Source of the DNA: Streptomyces adelaidensis
GTDB lineage: Bacteria; Actinomycetota; Actinomycetes; Streptomycetales; Streptomycetaceae
Length of the DNA stretch: 64,000 bases
Reading direction: 5' to 3'
Assembly (NCBI RefSeq): GCF_016598475.1
Contig: NZ_JAEMUX010000004.1
Span: 142,095-206,094 of the forward strand
A program made the translations under genes and the position numbers. Below the pieces are notes generated by a model. That model worked only from the letters and a program-made list of their open reading frames with translations, made no database searches and was not told the origin of the DNA. Shown here piece after piece: positions 1-8,591 of the stretch. Within the stretch, counting starts at the first letter, position 1, and the number at the start of each line of letters is the position of its first letter.

Positions 1-489
1 AAGCTCGGCCGGGTCTACCTCACCAACTCCTACGTCACGGGGAACGTCGATTTCATCTTCGGCCGGGCCACGGTGGTCGTCGACAAGTCGGTCATCACCC
101 TGAAGAAGCGCTGGGACGGCACGTCCGCCGGGTACATCACCGCGCCCAGCACACCCGCCAACCGCAAGGGCATCCTGATCAACCGGTCCACCGTCAACGG
201 TGACGTGTCCTCGGCGAGCTTCTTCCTGGGCCGCAACTGGCACCCCGGCGGCGACACGACCGTCGACCCGCAGGCCACGGTCCGCAACTCCACCCTCAGC
301 GCCGCGATCAAGTCCACGCCCTGGTCCGACATGGGCGGTTTCTCCTGGAAGGACGACCGCTTCGCCGAGTACAAGAACACCGGAGCGGGCGCGGGCAGCG
401 CGAGCGGCAACCGCCCGCAGCTGACGGACGCGCAGGCCGCCGACCAGGAGGTCGCGGACTGGCTGGGCGACTGGACGCCGAGCGCCTGA
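1..489 (+). CDS. Pectinesterase, C-terminal part (gene begins before the window)
   Basis: Reading frame 1 is open from the first base to a TGA at 487-489 and encodes the last 162 residues. The segment GNVDFIFG near the left edge matches the pectinesterase active-site signature, in which the Asp is catalytic. The later LGRNWHPGGD contains the conserved Arg-Trp region of the family. The enzyme hydrolyses methyl esters of pectin and in Streptomyces is normally secreted, but the signal peptide would lie outside the window. Full-length bacterial enzymes are about 350 residues, so roughly half is missing because of the window edge, not because of a mutation. The next gene also encodes a polysaccharide-active secreted protein, which suggests a plant-polymer degradation neighbourhood. 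Confidence 0.9.
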   Translation, partial: KLGRVYLTNSYVTGNVDFIFGRATVVVDKSVITLKKRWDGTSAGYITAPSTPANRKGILINRSTVNGDVSSASFFLGRNWHPGGDTTVDPQATVRNSTLSAAIKSTPWSDMGGFSWKDDRFAEYKNTGAGAGSASGNRPQLTDAQAADQEVADWLGDWTPSA

Positions 490-508
490 CACCGCCACGC
501 GCACAACG

Positions 509-559
509 GGAGACGCACCGCCCCGGTTTCTGTTATCGCCGCCGGGCCGGTGCGTCTCC
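509..559. terminator. Hairpin terminator after the pectinesterase gene
   Basis: A 12-bp perfect stem, GGAGACGCACCG at 509-520 paired with CGGTGCGTCTCC at 548-559, lies 19 bases after the pectinesterase stop. The region inside the loop is itself partly self-complementary. No U-tract follows, as is usual in Streptomyces. Confidence 0.65.
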
Positions 560-632
560 TGTTCGTAGCCCCCCGCGCGGGCCGACGCGAGCGCGAGCTA
601 CGACCCGTACCCGAGACCTGAGGACCTCCAAC

Positions 633-2117
633 GTGACAGCACAGATCAGCCGCCGGAGCATGCTGAAGATCGCCGGAACCGCCGCGACAGCGGCCGGGAT
701 CGGCGTCGGCACGGGCGCGGTGGCGACACCGGCCGCGGCGGCGGGCGGCGCGTACGCGCACCCCGGTCTGCTCCACACCAAGGCGGACCTGGCCCGTATG
801 GCGGCCAAGGTGAAGGCGGGCGCCCAGCCCTACACGGCGGGCTTCGCCAAGCTGACCGCCAACGCCCACGCACAGAGCTCCTGGACACCCCGCCCGGCCG
901 CCACGGTCTACCGGGGCGGGGGCTCCCCGCAGAACTACGCCGCGCTCTACAAGGACATCCACGCCGCCTACCAGAACGCCCTGCGCTGGCACATCACCGG
1001 CGAGGGGGCGCACGCCGACACCGCCGTGAACATCCTCAACACCTGGTCGGGGACGCTGACCAGTGTGCAGGGCAGTGCCGACCGGTTCCTCGCGGCGGGC
1101 CTGTACGGCTACCAGTTCGCCAACGCCGCCGAACTCGTCCGTGACCACGCCGACTTCGAGCTGGACCGGTTCAAGACCATGCTGAGCGAGGTCTTCGCAC
1201 CGCTCAGCGACGACTTCCTGGCGAACCACAACGGCGCGGTCGTCACCAACTACTGGCCCAACTGGGACCTCGCCAACATGGCCTGCGTCCTGGCCACCGG
1301 CATCTTCTGCGACGACAAGGCGCAGGTCGCCCGCGCCGTCGACTACTTCAAGGACGGCGAGGGCCTCGGCGCCGTCAAGAAGGCCATCCCCGTCGTGCAC
1401 GACGACGGCCTCGCCGAATGGCTGGAGGCCGGCCGCGACCAGGGCCACGCCCTGCTCGGCGTCGGCCTGATGGGCACCTTCTGCGAGATGGCCTGGAACC
1501 AGGGCATCGACCTGTACGGCTACGACGACAACCGCTTCCTCAAGGGCGCCCAGTACGTGGCCAAGTGGAGCATGGGCGACAACGTGGCCTACACGGCCAA
1601 CACCCGCGCCAAGGGCGCGGTCAACGGCTGGTCCGGCCGGGAGACCGCCGCCGACGCGGCCGGCGTCGACCAGAACATGACCCGCCCCATCTGGGCCATG
1701 ATCGCCAACCACTACACCAAGCGCCGGGGCCTCGACGCCTCGTACCTCACCCGGATCGCGGCCAAGGCGGCCCCCGAGGGCGGTGGCGGCGACTACGGCC
1801 CCAACAGCGGCGGCTACGACCAACTCGGCTTCGGCACCCTGGCGTTCACCCGGGACAAGGCCACGGCCGCCGAGGCGGGCGCGTCGCCGTCGGCGTCCAC
1901 CACCACGTCCGGCTCGGGCACCACCTCGAAGAAGGGTGCCTCGTCGGCCGACCCGTCCGCCTCCGCGAGCGCGCAGGGCGGCCGGAGCGAGGACCTGGCC
2001 GCGACCGGCACCTCCGACTTCCCGGCCTGGACCGCCGCGGGCGGCGTCGCGGCCCTCGCGGGCGGCCTGCTCCTGCTGCGCCGCCGCAACCGCTCGGGCG
2101 GCGGCCCCACCGCCTGA
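633..2117 (+). CDS. Secreted alginate-lyase-family polysaccharide lyase with LAXTG sortase anchor
   Basis: The product has 494 residues and a GTG start preceded by GAGGACC. It opens with a twin-arginine signal (SRRSMLKIAGTAATAAG), so export by Tat is expected. The middle carries NYWPNWDLANM and the motif GRDQGHALLG, which fit the alpha-toroid lyase fold of the alginate lyase family (PF05426-like). The substrate cannot be read from the sequence and could be another uronic-acid polymer. After a Ser/Thr/Ala-rich linker the C-terminus has LAATG at about residues 455-459, a hydrophobic segment and RRRNR. That is a class E sortase sorting signal, so the mature enzyme is probably attached to the cell wall. 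It follows the pectinesterase gene after a likely terminator. Confidence 0.8.
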   Translation: MTAQISRRSMLKIAGTAATAAGIGVGTGAVATPAAAAGGAYAHPGLLHTKADLARMAAKVKAGAQPYTAGFAKLTANAHAQSSWTPRPAATVYRGGGSPQNYAALYKDIHAAYQNALRWHITGEGAHADTAVNILNTWSGTLTSVQGSADRFLAAGLYGYQFANAAELVRDHADFELDRFKTMLSEVFAPLSDDFLANHNGAVVTNYWPNWDLANMACVLATGIFCDDKAQVARAVDYFKDGEGLGAVKKAIPVVHDDGLAEWLEAGRDQGHALLGVGLMGTFCEMAWNQGIDLYGYDDNRFLKGAQYVAKWSMGDNVAYTANTRAKGAVNGWSGRETAADAAGVDQNMTRPIWAMIANHYTKRRGLDASYLTRIAAKAAPEGGGGDYGPNSGGYDQLGFGTLAFTRDKATAAEAGASPSASTTTSGSGTTSKKGASSADPSASASAQGGRSEDLAATGTSDFPAWTAAGGVAALAGGLLLLRRRNRSGGGPTA

Positions 2118-2163
2118 CGGCCACGCAACGTCCTCGCAACCTGGCGAGGCGTTCACTGCGGCC

Positions 2164-2538
2164 ATGGATGTGGTCCCACGCGTAGAACTGACCCCCGCGG
2201 CCGCCGATCTCGTACGGCGGCTGCGGGCGGCCCACGGCCCGTTGATGTTCCACCAGTCGGGCGGCTGCTGCGACGGCAGCGCCCCCATGTGCTATCCGGA
2301 CGGCGAGTTCCGTACGGGAAACTCGGACATCCTCCTCGCGGAGCTGGCTGTCGACGGAGTCGGTGAGACGGTCGGGTTCTGGATGTCCCGCAGCCAGTAC
2401 CAGGCGTGGAGCCACACCCGGCTGATCGTCGACGTCGTACCGGGCCGGGGCAGTGGTTTCTCCCTGGAGGCACCCGAAGGGGTACGTTTTCTGATCCGTT
2501 CCCGCGTCGTCGAGGCCGACCCGCCACCCGGCCCGTAG
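2164..2538 (+). CDS. DUF779 family protein
   Basis: The product has 124 residues and starts at ATG 2164, where the conserved domain begins. The segment HQSGGCCDGSAPMCYPDG is the family hallmark, with a Cys-Cys pair and a further Cys that could bind metal or react as thiols. Members often sit beside aldehyde dehydrogenase genes, but none is adjacent here; the nearest is at 12.4 kb. There is no signal peptide or membrane segment, so it is presumably cytoplasmic. The biochemical role is not established. It lies 46 bases after the lyase gene and may share its transcript. Confidence 0.75.
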   Translation: MDVVPRVELTPAAADLVRRLRAAHGPLMFHQSGGCCDGSAPMCYPDGEFRTGNSDILLAELAVDGVGETVGFWMSRSQYQAWSHTRLIVDVVPGRGSGFSLEAPEGVRFLIRSRVVEADPPPGP

Positions 2539-2595
2539 TCGTCTGGTGCACTTCCCCTGAGTCCTGAAACAGTTGACGAGACATCAGGGGGCACC

Positions 2596-3822
2596 GTGAC
2601 ACGTCGTGGCGGACGGCTCAGAACGGTACTGACGGTTCTCTCGGCGTGGAGTGTGCTGGCCGGCGCGGCCCTCGTGGGGGCGGCACCGGCCAGTGGCGCG
2701 CCCGGGGCCGTCGTCCTCGCTCCCGGCATCGAGTACAGCCGGTTCGACATCCAGGCGGCCGAAGGTGTGGCGCACGCGCATGTCCTGAGCGTCGATCTGC
2801 GCAGCCGTCAGGTGGGCGTCGGGCTGCTGTACCCGGGAAAGGTGGCCGCGCGGGCGACCGTGTCCCGGCTGGCCGCCTCGGCGGGCGCGGTGGCCGGTGT
2901 CAACGGTGACTTCTTCAACATCACCGAGACCCAGCATCCCGGCATCGCGGCCACGGGAGCGCCGGTCGGCCCGGCGATCGCACTCGGGCACGCGCTCAAG
3001 GCCGCCGTCCCGAACGGCCAGCGCTTCGGTCCGGCCCTGCCGCCCGGCACCACCACCAAGGACGTACTGGGAGTCACCGCCGACGGCACGGCCCGCCTCG
3101 ACAGCATCGCCCTCGACGGTTCCGTCACCACCGGCGAGGGCGATCTTCCGCTCGGGGGCCTCAACCAGTACGCCCTGCCCGTCGGTTCCGTCGGGGCCTT
3201 CACCTCGGACTGGGGCACCGTCTCCCGGCTGCGCGCCGTCTGCGGCACGGACAGCGACCGGGGGGCGCCGTGCGGCACCGACACGCATGAGGTGCTGGTC
3301 GCCGACGGCCGCGTCGTCAGCTCCGCCGACGCGCCCGGCAGCGGGGCCATCGAGCCCGGCACCACGGTGCTCGTCGGCCGCGAGACAGGCGCCCAGCGGT
3401 TGCGCGACCTCTCCCCCGGCGACCCGGTCCAGGTACGCCACCGCCTGATCGCGTCAACCACCCGCTCCCCGTACACCTTCGCACTCGGCGGCTACCCGGT
3501 CCTCCGCGGCGGCCTGCCCCTCCCCGGCCTCGACGCCACCACCTCAGCGGTCCGCACCGCCGCCGGCATCGCCGACGGCGGCCACCGTCTCCTGCTCCTC
3601 GCCCTCGACGGCGCCGCCGCGTACCGCACGGGGTTGACCATCGCCGAAGTGGCCGACACCATGCGTGACTTGGGCTCCACGGAAGCCTTCAGCCTCGACG
3701 GCGGCGGCTCCTCCACCCTGGTCGCCCGCGCCCCCGGCGCCGCCCTGACCGTACGCAACCACCCAAGCGGCGGGGCGGAACGCCCGGTCCCGAACGGAAT
3801 CGGAGTCTTCACCAAGCCCTGA
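2596..3822 (+). CDS. Secreted phosphodiester glycosidase (NAGPA domain) protein
   Basis: The product has 408 residues with a GTG start and a Sec-type signal peptide (RRG, then a hydrophobic stretch ending near GAAPASGA). The mature part begins with a secretion-associated region followed by the NAGPA/DUF2233 domain. Diagnostic segments are AGVNGDFFNI at about residues 98-107 and FSLDGGGSSTLV near residue 370. The family is named for N-acetylglucosamine-1-phosphodiester alpha-N-acetylglucosaminidase; bacterial members act on sugar phosphodiesters, perhaps of cell-wall polymers. The substrate here is inferred only at that level. The gene is followed by a genus-typical repeat and is convergent with the small gene on the other strand. 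Confidence 0.85.
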   Translation: MTRRGGRLRTVLTVLSAWSVLAGAALVGAAPASGAPGAVVLAPGIEYSRFDIQAAEGVAHAHVLSVDLRSRQVGVGLLYPGKVAARATVSRLAASAGAVAGVNGDFFNITETQHPGIAATGAPVGPAIALGHALKAAVPNGQRFGPALPPGTTTKDVLGVTADGTARLDSIALDGSVTTGEGDLPLGGLNQYALPVGSVGAFTSDWGTVSRLRAVCGTDSDRGAPCGTDTHEVLVADGRVVSSADAPGSGAIEPGTTVLVGRETGAQRLRDLSPGDPVQVRHRLIASTTRSPYTFALGGYPVLRGGLPLPGLDATTSAVRTAAGIADGGHRLLLLALDGAAAYRTGLTIAEVADTMRDLGSTEAFSLDGGGSSTLVARAPGAALTVRNHPSGGAERPVPNGIGVFTKP

Positions 3823-3837
3823 CGCCGACCCGAGACT

Positions 3838-3880
3838 TTCCTCGCCCCGGGGCTCCGCCCCGGTTTCAGCCCGTCCGGCG
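3838..3880. repeat. Streptomyces intergenic repeat (GGGGCTCCGCCCC / CAGCCCGTCCGGCG type)
   Basis: The segment holds GGGGCTCCGCCCC, which can fold as a short hairpin, followed by TTTCAGCCCGTCCGGCGTTT. From memory this combination recurs between genes in many Streptomyces genomes. It lies between two convergent genes and may act as a weak bidirectional terminator. Confidence 0.55.
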
Positions 3881-3881
3881 T

Positions 3882-4076
3882 TTACGGCTTGAGGCTGCTC
3901 ACAATGTCCGCCGTCGCCGTCAGCCCGTTGTGGATGGTCGGCGCGAGACTCGTACTGGCCATGTAGAACCCGAGCAGCACACACACCGCCGCATGCGACG
4001 GCTTCAACGTCCCGTTGCGCATGAAGACCACCGCCAGAACCACGAGCAACAGCACCACAGAGATGGAAATGGCCAT
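3882..4076 (-). CDS. Small hypothetical membrane protein (64 aa)
   Basis: The gene encodes MAISISVVLLLVVLAVVFMR followed by a second hydrophobic stretch (AAVCVLLGFYMAS) and ends in a hydrophilic tail. It is therefore probably a small inner-membrane protein with one or two helices. The start is chosen at 4076 because GGAGGAGG sits 6 bases upstream. I recall similar short proteins in other Streptomyces, sometimes near plasmid-type genes, but no function. It lies downstream of the AIM6-like gene on the same strand, 103 bases away, and could be co-transcribed. Confidence 0.6.
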   Translation of the reverse strand: MAISISVVLLLVVLAVVFMRNGTLKPSHAAVCVLLGFYMASTSLAPTIHNGLTATADIVSSLKP

Positions 4077-4179
4077 CGTCAACCTCCTCCGCCACGCCCA
4101 CTTCGCGGCATTCGGCCGCAAGTGTGACGCAGCGAAGGGCCCATCCGTGCGGCTGACGTGTCCGCCGAACGTGTGGTGT

Positions 4180-5043
4180 CTACGCCGACCGGTAGGCGTC
4201 GAGGAACGCCTCGAGCCCGGCCAGGTCATCCGTGTTGAGGAAGTCCACGTCCGCCCCGGCCAACTCACCCCACAGCGCGTCCCGCCCCGCCCCCGCCAGA
4301 TCCGGCGTCGCCCAGAACCGCACCCGCTGCCCCCGCCCATGCGCCGTCGACACGATCGTCCGCAGCTTGGCACGCTCGGCGTCCGGGAACGGACCGACAC
4401 CCTGCCAGGTGAAGTTGAGCAGCCAGTTGTCGGAGATCAGCGGGATGAAGGAGGCGGGCGCCGCGCCGCCGAGGTCGGCGAGCCGGCCGTCGTAGAAGGC
4501 GCGCCGCACGGTCTGCGCCGCCATGGGGACGCGGGCGGCCCGGTCACCGGAGATCACGGCGGTGACGGCACCGGGGCGCACCCGGCCGTTCGCGTACGTC
4601 GTGAAGAGGTGCCGGTGGCGCCGCAGGTGGCGGTCGAGTTCGAGGTATGTCGACGAGCCCTCGGTCTTGATGTCTATGAGGAGTTGCAGCGGCTTGCGCT
4701 GCCCCCGGTACACCGAGCCGTGGTTGGCCCGGACGCGGGCGGCGAGCGGGTCGAGGTAGAGGGATTCGAGGGTGCGGGTCGGGTCGAGGCCGGTGGCGTC
4801 GTGGGCGACGAGAAGTTGGTCGCCGACGAGGAAGATGTCGGCCTCGACACTGCCGAAGCGGTGGTCGAGGGCGTCGAGGAGCGGCCGCGGGTGCTCGTAG
4901 TCGTTGTGCGCGTGGGCCCGCCACAACGGACGCGGCCGGTGCTTCCGCTCGCCGGCGAGCGCACGCGTGGCGGGCAGGGCGACCGAGCCCGCGAGGGCGG
5001 CGCCGAGGGTGGTGAGGGCTCTGCGACGGGTGGTGAGGGCCAT
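4180..5043 (-). CDS. Exported AIM6-like phosphodiesterase (PI-PLC/GDPD superfamily)
   Basis: The product has 287 residues. The N-terminus TTRRRALTTLGAALAGSVAL is a twin-arginine-type signal, so it is likely exported. The mature protein starts with RAHAHNDYEHPRPL, then GSVEADIFLVGDQLLVAHD and LLIDIKTEG. These are the His, Glu-Ala-Asp and Asp-Lys elements of the phosphatidylinositol phospholipase C / glycerophosphodiester phosphodiesterase TIM barrel. The closest named group is fungal AIM6-like proteins. The reaction is probably phosphodiester hydrolysis, but the substrate is unknown. It neighbours other exported hydrolases. Confidence 0.8.
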   Translation of the reverse strand: MALTTRRRALTTLGAALAGSVALPATRALAGERKHRPRPLWRAHAHNDYEHPRPLLDALDHRFGSVEADIFLVGDQLLVAHDATGLDPTRTLESLYLDPLAARVRANHGSVYRGQRKPLQLLIDIKTEGSSTYLELDRHLRRHRHLFTTYANGRVRPGAVTAVISGDRAARVPMAAQTVRRAFYDGRLADLGGAAPASFIPLISDNWLLNFTWQGVGPFPDAERAKLRTIVSTAHGRGQRVRFWATPDLAGAGRDALWGELAGADVDFLNTDDLAGLEAFLDAYRSA

Positions 5044-5176
5044 GCTCTGCCTCCCGGGTGGGGCCGGTTACGGACTGAAGCGAGTATGCGAGCCGGAAGG
5101 GGCGGATGAGCAGTGGTGTGCGGGGAGTTGGCCGGGCCGCCGTCGTTCGTTCATATGGGTCGCCTGCGCACATGCG

Positions 5177-5215
5177 AAAGCCCGCCCCAGGAATTCGCCA
5201 GGTGGGGCGGGCTTT
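5177..5215. terminator. Strong hairpin terminator after the acyl-CoA dehydrogenase operon
   Basis: AAAGCCCGCCCCA at 5177-5189 pairs perfectly with TGGGGCGGGCTTT at 5203-5215, giving a 13-bp stem and 13-nt loop. On the minus strand it lies 24 bases beyond the last gene of the acyl-CoA dehydrogenase operon. The symmetrical A/T ends suit bidirectional termination. Confidence 0.85.
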
Positions 5216-5238
5216 GCCTGTTCTTCTCCGGCTGTACG

Positions 5239-6342
5239 TCAGGGGGCTCGCAGGTCGACCAGTTCGGCCAGAGCCGCCCGGTGGGCGCCCGCCGTGCCGT
5301 ACGCGATCGAGTCGGTCTTCGCCCGCTTCAGGTAGAGGTGGACGGGGTGCTCCCAGGTCATGCCGATGCCGCCGTGCAGTTGCAGGGCCTCCTCGGCCGC
5401 GTGGACGGCCACGGGTGCCGCGAAGGCCTGGGCGACGGCGACGGCCACATCGGCGTCCTCGCTGCCGGTGGCGAGCGCGTCGGCCGCGTTCCGGGCGGCA
5501 GCCCGGAGGTTGACGACCTCCAGCCACAGTTGCGCGAGGCGGTGCTTGAGCGCCTGGAAGCCGCCGACGGGCCGGTTGAACTGCTTGCGTTCCTTGAGGT
5601 AGCGGACCGTCTCGGTCAAGGTCCACTCCGCGAGCCCGAGTTGCTCGGAGGCGAGCAGCCCGGCTCCGGCGCGCAGGGCACGTCGTACGGCGGGTTCGGC
5701 GTCGCCGAGGAGACGGCCGGGCGCCCCGTCGAGGACGATCTTCGCCAGCGGGCGGGTCAGGTCCAGGGACACCTGCGCAGTGATGATCGCGGCCGTCGCG
5801 TCCACCGCGTACAGGCCGCCGTCGTCGGCGGGCACCAGCAGCACATCGGCGGCCGCCGCGTCCGCGATGCCGGTCAACTCGCCGTGCAGGGCCCCGTCCT
5901 CGAACCGTACGACCTTGTAGGCGCTGCCCGCGGGAAGGTTCAGGGCGACCGCGAGGGTGCCGATCCTCCGTCCGGAGGCCAGCTCGGCGAGGAGGTCGGG
6001 GGCCTCACCGGCCAGCAGGGCCTCGGTAGCGACGACGGCGCTGGTGAGGAAGGGCACCGGGGCGACCGCGCGCCCCAACTCCTCCACGACGACGGCGACT
6101 TCGCGGTGGGTGGCGCCCTGGCCGCCCAGTTCCTCGGGGACGAGCAGGCCGGCCAGGCCCATGCCGTCGGCGAGCAGCTTCCACAGTTCACGGTCGTGCG
6201 GGGCGTCCGACTCGATGCGCGCGATCACGCCCGCCGCGTCGCAGTGGTCGGCCAGCAGGTCGCGGACGGCCGCGCGGAGGGCGTCCTCCTCCTGCGAGTA
6301 CAGCAGGTCGGGCTCTGCGCGCTGCGTGGGCTGCGTGCTCAT
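5239..6342 (-). CDS. Acyl-CoA dehydrogenase family protein (second subunit-like)
   Basis: The product has 367 residues. The acyl-CoA dehydrogenase fold is evident from LLVPEELGGQGATHREVAVV in the N-terminal helical domain and from RYLKERKQFNRPVGGFQALKH and ALQLHGGIGMTWEHPVHLYLKRA in the C-terminal domain. The enzyme would oxidise an acyl-CoA to the enoyl-CoA, passing electrons through FAD. It starts at ATG 6342, overlapping the stop of the preceding gene by 4 bases, so the two proteins are translationally coupled. Adjacent pairs of unequal ACADs in actinobacteria often form mixed tetramers acting on bulky or branched acyl-CoAs; that is inferred here. It is the last gene of a three-gene operon. 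Confidence 0.85.
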   Translation of the reverse strand: MSTQPTQRAEPDLLYSQEEDALRAAVRDLLADHCDAAGVIARIESDAPHDRELWKLLADGMGLAGLLVPEELGGQGATHREVAVVVEELGRAVAPVPFLTSAVVATEALLAGEAPDLLAELASGRRIGTLAVALNLPAGSAYKVVRFEDGALHGELTGIADAAAADVLLVPADDGGLYAVDATAAIITAQVSLDLTRPLAKIVLDGAPGRLLGDAEPAVRRALRAGAGLLASEQLGLAEWTLTETVRYLKERKQFNRPVGGFQALKHRLAQLWLEVVNLRAAARNAADALATGSEDADVAVAVAQAFAAPVAVHAAEEALQLHGGIGMTWEHPVHLYLKRAKTDSIAYGTAGAHRAALAELVDLRAP

Positions 6343-7523
6343 CGGGCGAGGTCCTTCCAGGGGACGTCCTTGTCGGTGCGCGGTTCGGAGGGCAGGCCCA
6401 GGACGCGCTCGGCGACGATGTTCAGCAGGACCTCGGTGGTCCCGCCCTCGATGCTGTTGCCCTTGGAGCGGAGGTAGCGGTAGCCGGCGTCGCGGCCGAC
6501 GAAGTCGACGAGCTCCGGGCGCCGCATGGTCCAGTCGTCGTACAACAGGCCTTCCTCGCCCCGGAGTTCGACCTCCAGGCCGCTGATCTCCTGGTTGAGG
6601 CGGGCGAAGGCGAGCTTCATGCCGGCGCCCTCGGGGCCGGGCTGGCCGGCGACGAGTTGCTGGCGCAGCCGTTCCGCCGTGAGCCGGGCGGCCTCGGCCT
6701 CGACCCAGAGCTTCAGGAGCCGCTGGTGGAGGTCGTGGGTGCGCAGTTCGGGGCGTTCGCGCCAGGTCCTGGCGACCGGGCCGATCATGCCGCCCTCGCG
6801 GGGCAGCCGCATACCGCCGATGGCGACGCGTTCGTTGTTGAGCGTGGTCTGCGCGACCTTCCAGCCGTCGCCGACCTCGCCGAGGCGGCGCGCGTCCGGG
6901 ATGCGGACGCCGGTGATGAACACCTCGTTGAACTCGGCCTCGCCGGTGACCTGGCGCAGCGGCCGTACCTCGACGCCGGGGTCGGTCATGTCGCAGATGA
7001 AGTAGGTGATGCCCCGGTGCTTGGGCACGTCCGGGTCGGTGCGGGCGATGAGGATGGCCCAGCGGGCGACGTGCGCGCTGGAGGTCCACACCTTCTGCCC
7101 GTTGACGACCCAGTCGCCGTCGCCCTCCCGCACGGCACGGGTGCCGAGCGCGGCCAGGTCGGATCCGGCGCCGGGTTCGCTGAAGAGCTGGCACCAGACC
7201 TCCTCGCCCGTCCACAGGGGCCGCAGGTACTGGCGCTTCTGCTCCTCCGTGCCGTAGGCGAGGATCGTCGGCGCGGCCATGCCGAGGCCGATGCCGATGC
7301 GGCGCGGGTCGTTGTCGGGGGCGCCTTCCGCCTCCAGATCCGCGTCCACCACGGCCTGGAGTGAGCGCGGGGCGCCGAGCCCGCCGAGGCCCTCGGGGTA
7401 GTGCACCCAGGCGAGCCCCGCGTCGAAGCGGGCCCGCAGGAAGTCCAGCCGGTCGGTGTCGGCGGGCGGATACGCGGCCAGCAACTCGGCCGTGCGGCGC
7501 CTGAGTTCAGCTGCGTCGGTCAT
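6339..7523 (-). CDS. Acyl-CoA dehydrogenase family protein (first subunit-like)
   Basis: The product has 394 residues and starts at ATG 7521-7523, which overlaps the preceding stop by 4 bases. Family features include LFSEPGAGSDLAALGTRA in the central beta domain, GDWVVNGQKVWTSSAHVA for the FAD contact region, and RYLRSKGNSIEGGTTEVLLNI near the C-terminus. It resembles the FadE group used for unusual acyl-CoA substrates more than classical short-chain enzymes. With the overlapping ACAD gene downstream it may form a heteromeric dehydrogenase. The upstream quinone oxidoreductase gene is in the same operon. The substrate is not evident. Confidence 0.87.
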   Translation of the reverse strand: MTDAAELRRRTAELLAAYPPADTDRLDFLRARFDAGLAWVHYPEGLGGLGAPRSLQAVVDADLEAEGAPDNDPRRIGIGLGMAAPTILAYGTEEQKRQYLRPLWTGEEVWCQLFSEPGAGSDLAALGTRAVREGDGDWVVNGQKVWTSSAHVARWAILIARTDPDVPKHRGITYFICDMTDPGVEVRPLRQVTGEAEFNEVFITGVRIPDARRLGEVGDGWKVAQTTLNNERVAIGGMRLPREGGMIGPVARTWRERPELRTHDLHQRLLKLWVEAEAARLTAERLRQQLVAGQPGPEGAGMKLAFARLNQEISGLEVELRGEEGLLYDDWTMRRPELVDFVGRDAGYRYLRSKGNSIEGGTTEVLLNIVAERVLGLPSEPRTDKDVPWKDLAR

Positions 7524-8497
7524 GCGGTGGCTCCGTTCTCCAGCGAGGGCACCACGACGACCCGGCCGGTGGTGACGCCGTCCGCGACCCGCTGTACGGC
7601 GGCCCCGGCCCCGTCGAGCGGTGCGCGCTCGCTCACCAGCGGCCTGACGACGCCCCGGGCCGCCAGATCGGTGAGCTGCTCGTGGCAGTGCTGGACCAGC
7701 TTCGGGTTCTTGGTGTTGTACAGGCCCCAGTGCAGGCCGAGGATCGAGTAGTTCTTCACCAGGGCGTGGTTGAGGCCGGGGCTGGGGATGGTCCCACTGG
7801 CGAAGCCGACGACCACGATGCGTCCCTCGAAGGCGACGACCTTGGTCGACTGCGTGTAGGCCTCGCCGCCCACGGGGTCGTAGACGACATCCGCGCCCCG
7901 GCCTCCGGTGGCCTCCTTCACGGCGGAGACGACGTCCTCGCTCCGCCGGTCGACCACCACGTCGCAGCCCAGCTCCCGGGCCACGGCCACCTTGTCGGCG
8001 CCGCCGACGACACCGATGACCGTCGCGCCGGCCGCCTTGCCGAGCTGCACGGCCGCGCTGCCGACCCCGCCCGCGGCGGCGTGGACGAGCAGGGTCTCCC
8101 CCGCCTCCAGCCGGGCCCGGCGGTGGAGGCCGAACCAGCCCGTCTGGTAGCCGATGTGCAGGGCCGCGGCCTCGGCGTCGTCCAGCGCCTCGGGCGCGGG
8201 CAGCAGGGCGGCGGCGTCCGCGACGGCGTACTCGGCGAAACCGCCGTACGGCAGTGCGGGGTTGGCGATGACGCGGCGGCCGTCCTCGGTCTCGCCGCAG
8301 ATCTCCACGCCCGGGGTGAACGGGAGCGGCGGCCGGACCTGGTAGTGGCCCCGGCACATCAGCGCGTCCGGGAAGTTGACGTTCGCGGCGCGCACCTTCA
8401 GCAGGACCTGGCCGTCACCGGGCGTGGGCCGCTCCACGTCCTGGAGCCGCATCACCTCGCTCGGCTCGCCGTTCTCGTGCACTTGCCATGCCTGCAT
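7520..8497 (-). CDS. NADPH:quinone oxidoreductase family protein (zinc-free MDR)
   Basis: The product has 325 residues. It has the medium-chain dehydrogenase/reductase layout: an N-terminal GroES-like part with LLKVRAANVNFPDALMCRG, then the nucleotide motif AAAGGVGSAAVQLGKAAGA. The zinc-binding cysteines of alcohol dehydrogenases are absent, which fits the quinone oxidoreductase branch. The start at ATG 8497 is chosen because GGAGG lies 7 bases upstream; an earlier in-frame ATG at 8551 overlaps the promoter region. It is the first gene of the operon with two acyl-CoA dehydrogenases, suggesting a shared role in redox steps of acyl-CoA breakdown. Confidence 0.85.
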   Translation of the reverse strand: MQAWQVHENGEPSEVMRLQDVERPTPGDGQVLLKVRAANVNFPDALMCRGHYQVRPPLPFTPGVEICGETEDGRRVIANPALPYGGFAEYAVADAAALLPAPEALDDAEAAALHIGYQTGWFGLHRRARLEAGETLLVHAAAGGVGSAAVQLGKAAGATVIGVVGGADKVAVARELGCDVVVDRRSEDVVSAVKEATGGRGADVVYDPVGGEAYTQSTKVVAFEGRIVVVGFASGTIPSPGLNHALVKNYSILGLHWGLYNTKNPKLVQHCHEQLTDLAARGVVRPLVSERAPLDGAGAAVQRVADGVTTGRVVVVPSLENGATA

Positions 8498-8548
8498 GCG
8501 GTGCCTCCACGGGACTTCTTCGTCGGACCGGGGTCGACTGTTCGAGTG

Positions 8549-8572
8549 CATACTAAGCGGTCGCTTGCCCTC
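8549..8572. promoter_or_regulatory. Candidate operator for the acyl-CoA dehydrogenase operon
   Basis: AAGCG-GT-CGCTT at 8555-8566 is a perfect 5-bp inverted repeat, 58 bases upstream of the first gene. Similar half-sites are bound by TetR-type regulators of fatty-acyl operons in actinobacteria. No regulator gene of that type is adjacent, so the partner is unknown. Confidence 0.4.
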
Positions 8573-8591
8573 CGGGGAACAGTAGCGTGCG

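Noticed and set aside
30..2288. Very long open frame on the minus strand opposite the lyase gene
   Set aside because: It is a GC-driven shadow. The plus strand has domains, signal peptide and ribosome sites, while the minus frame is repetitive Gly/Arg/Val with no family features.
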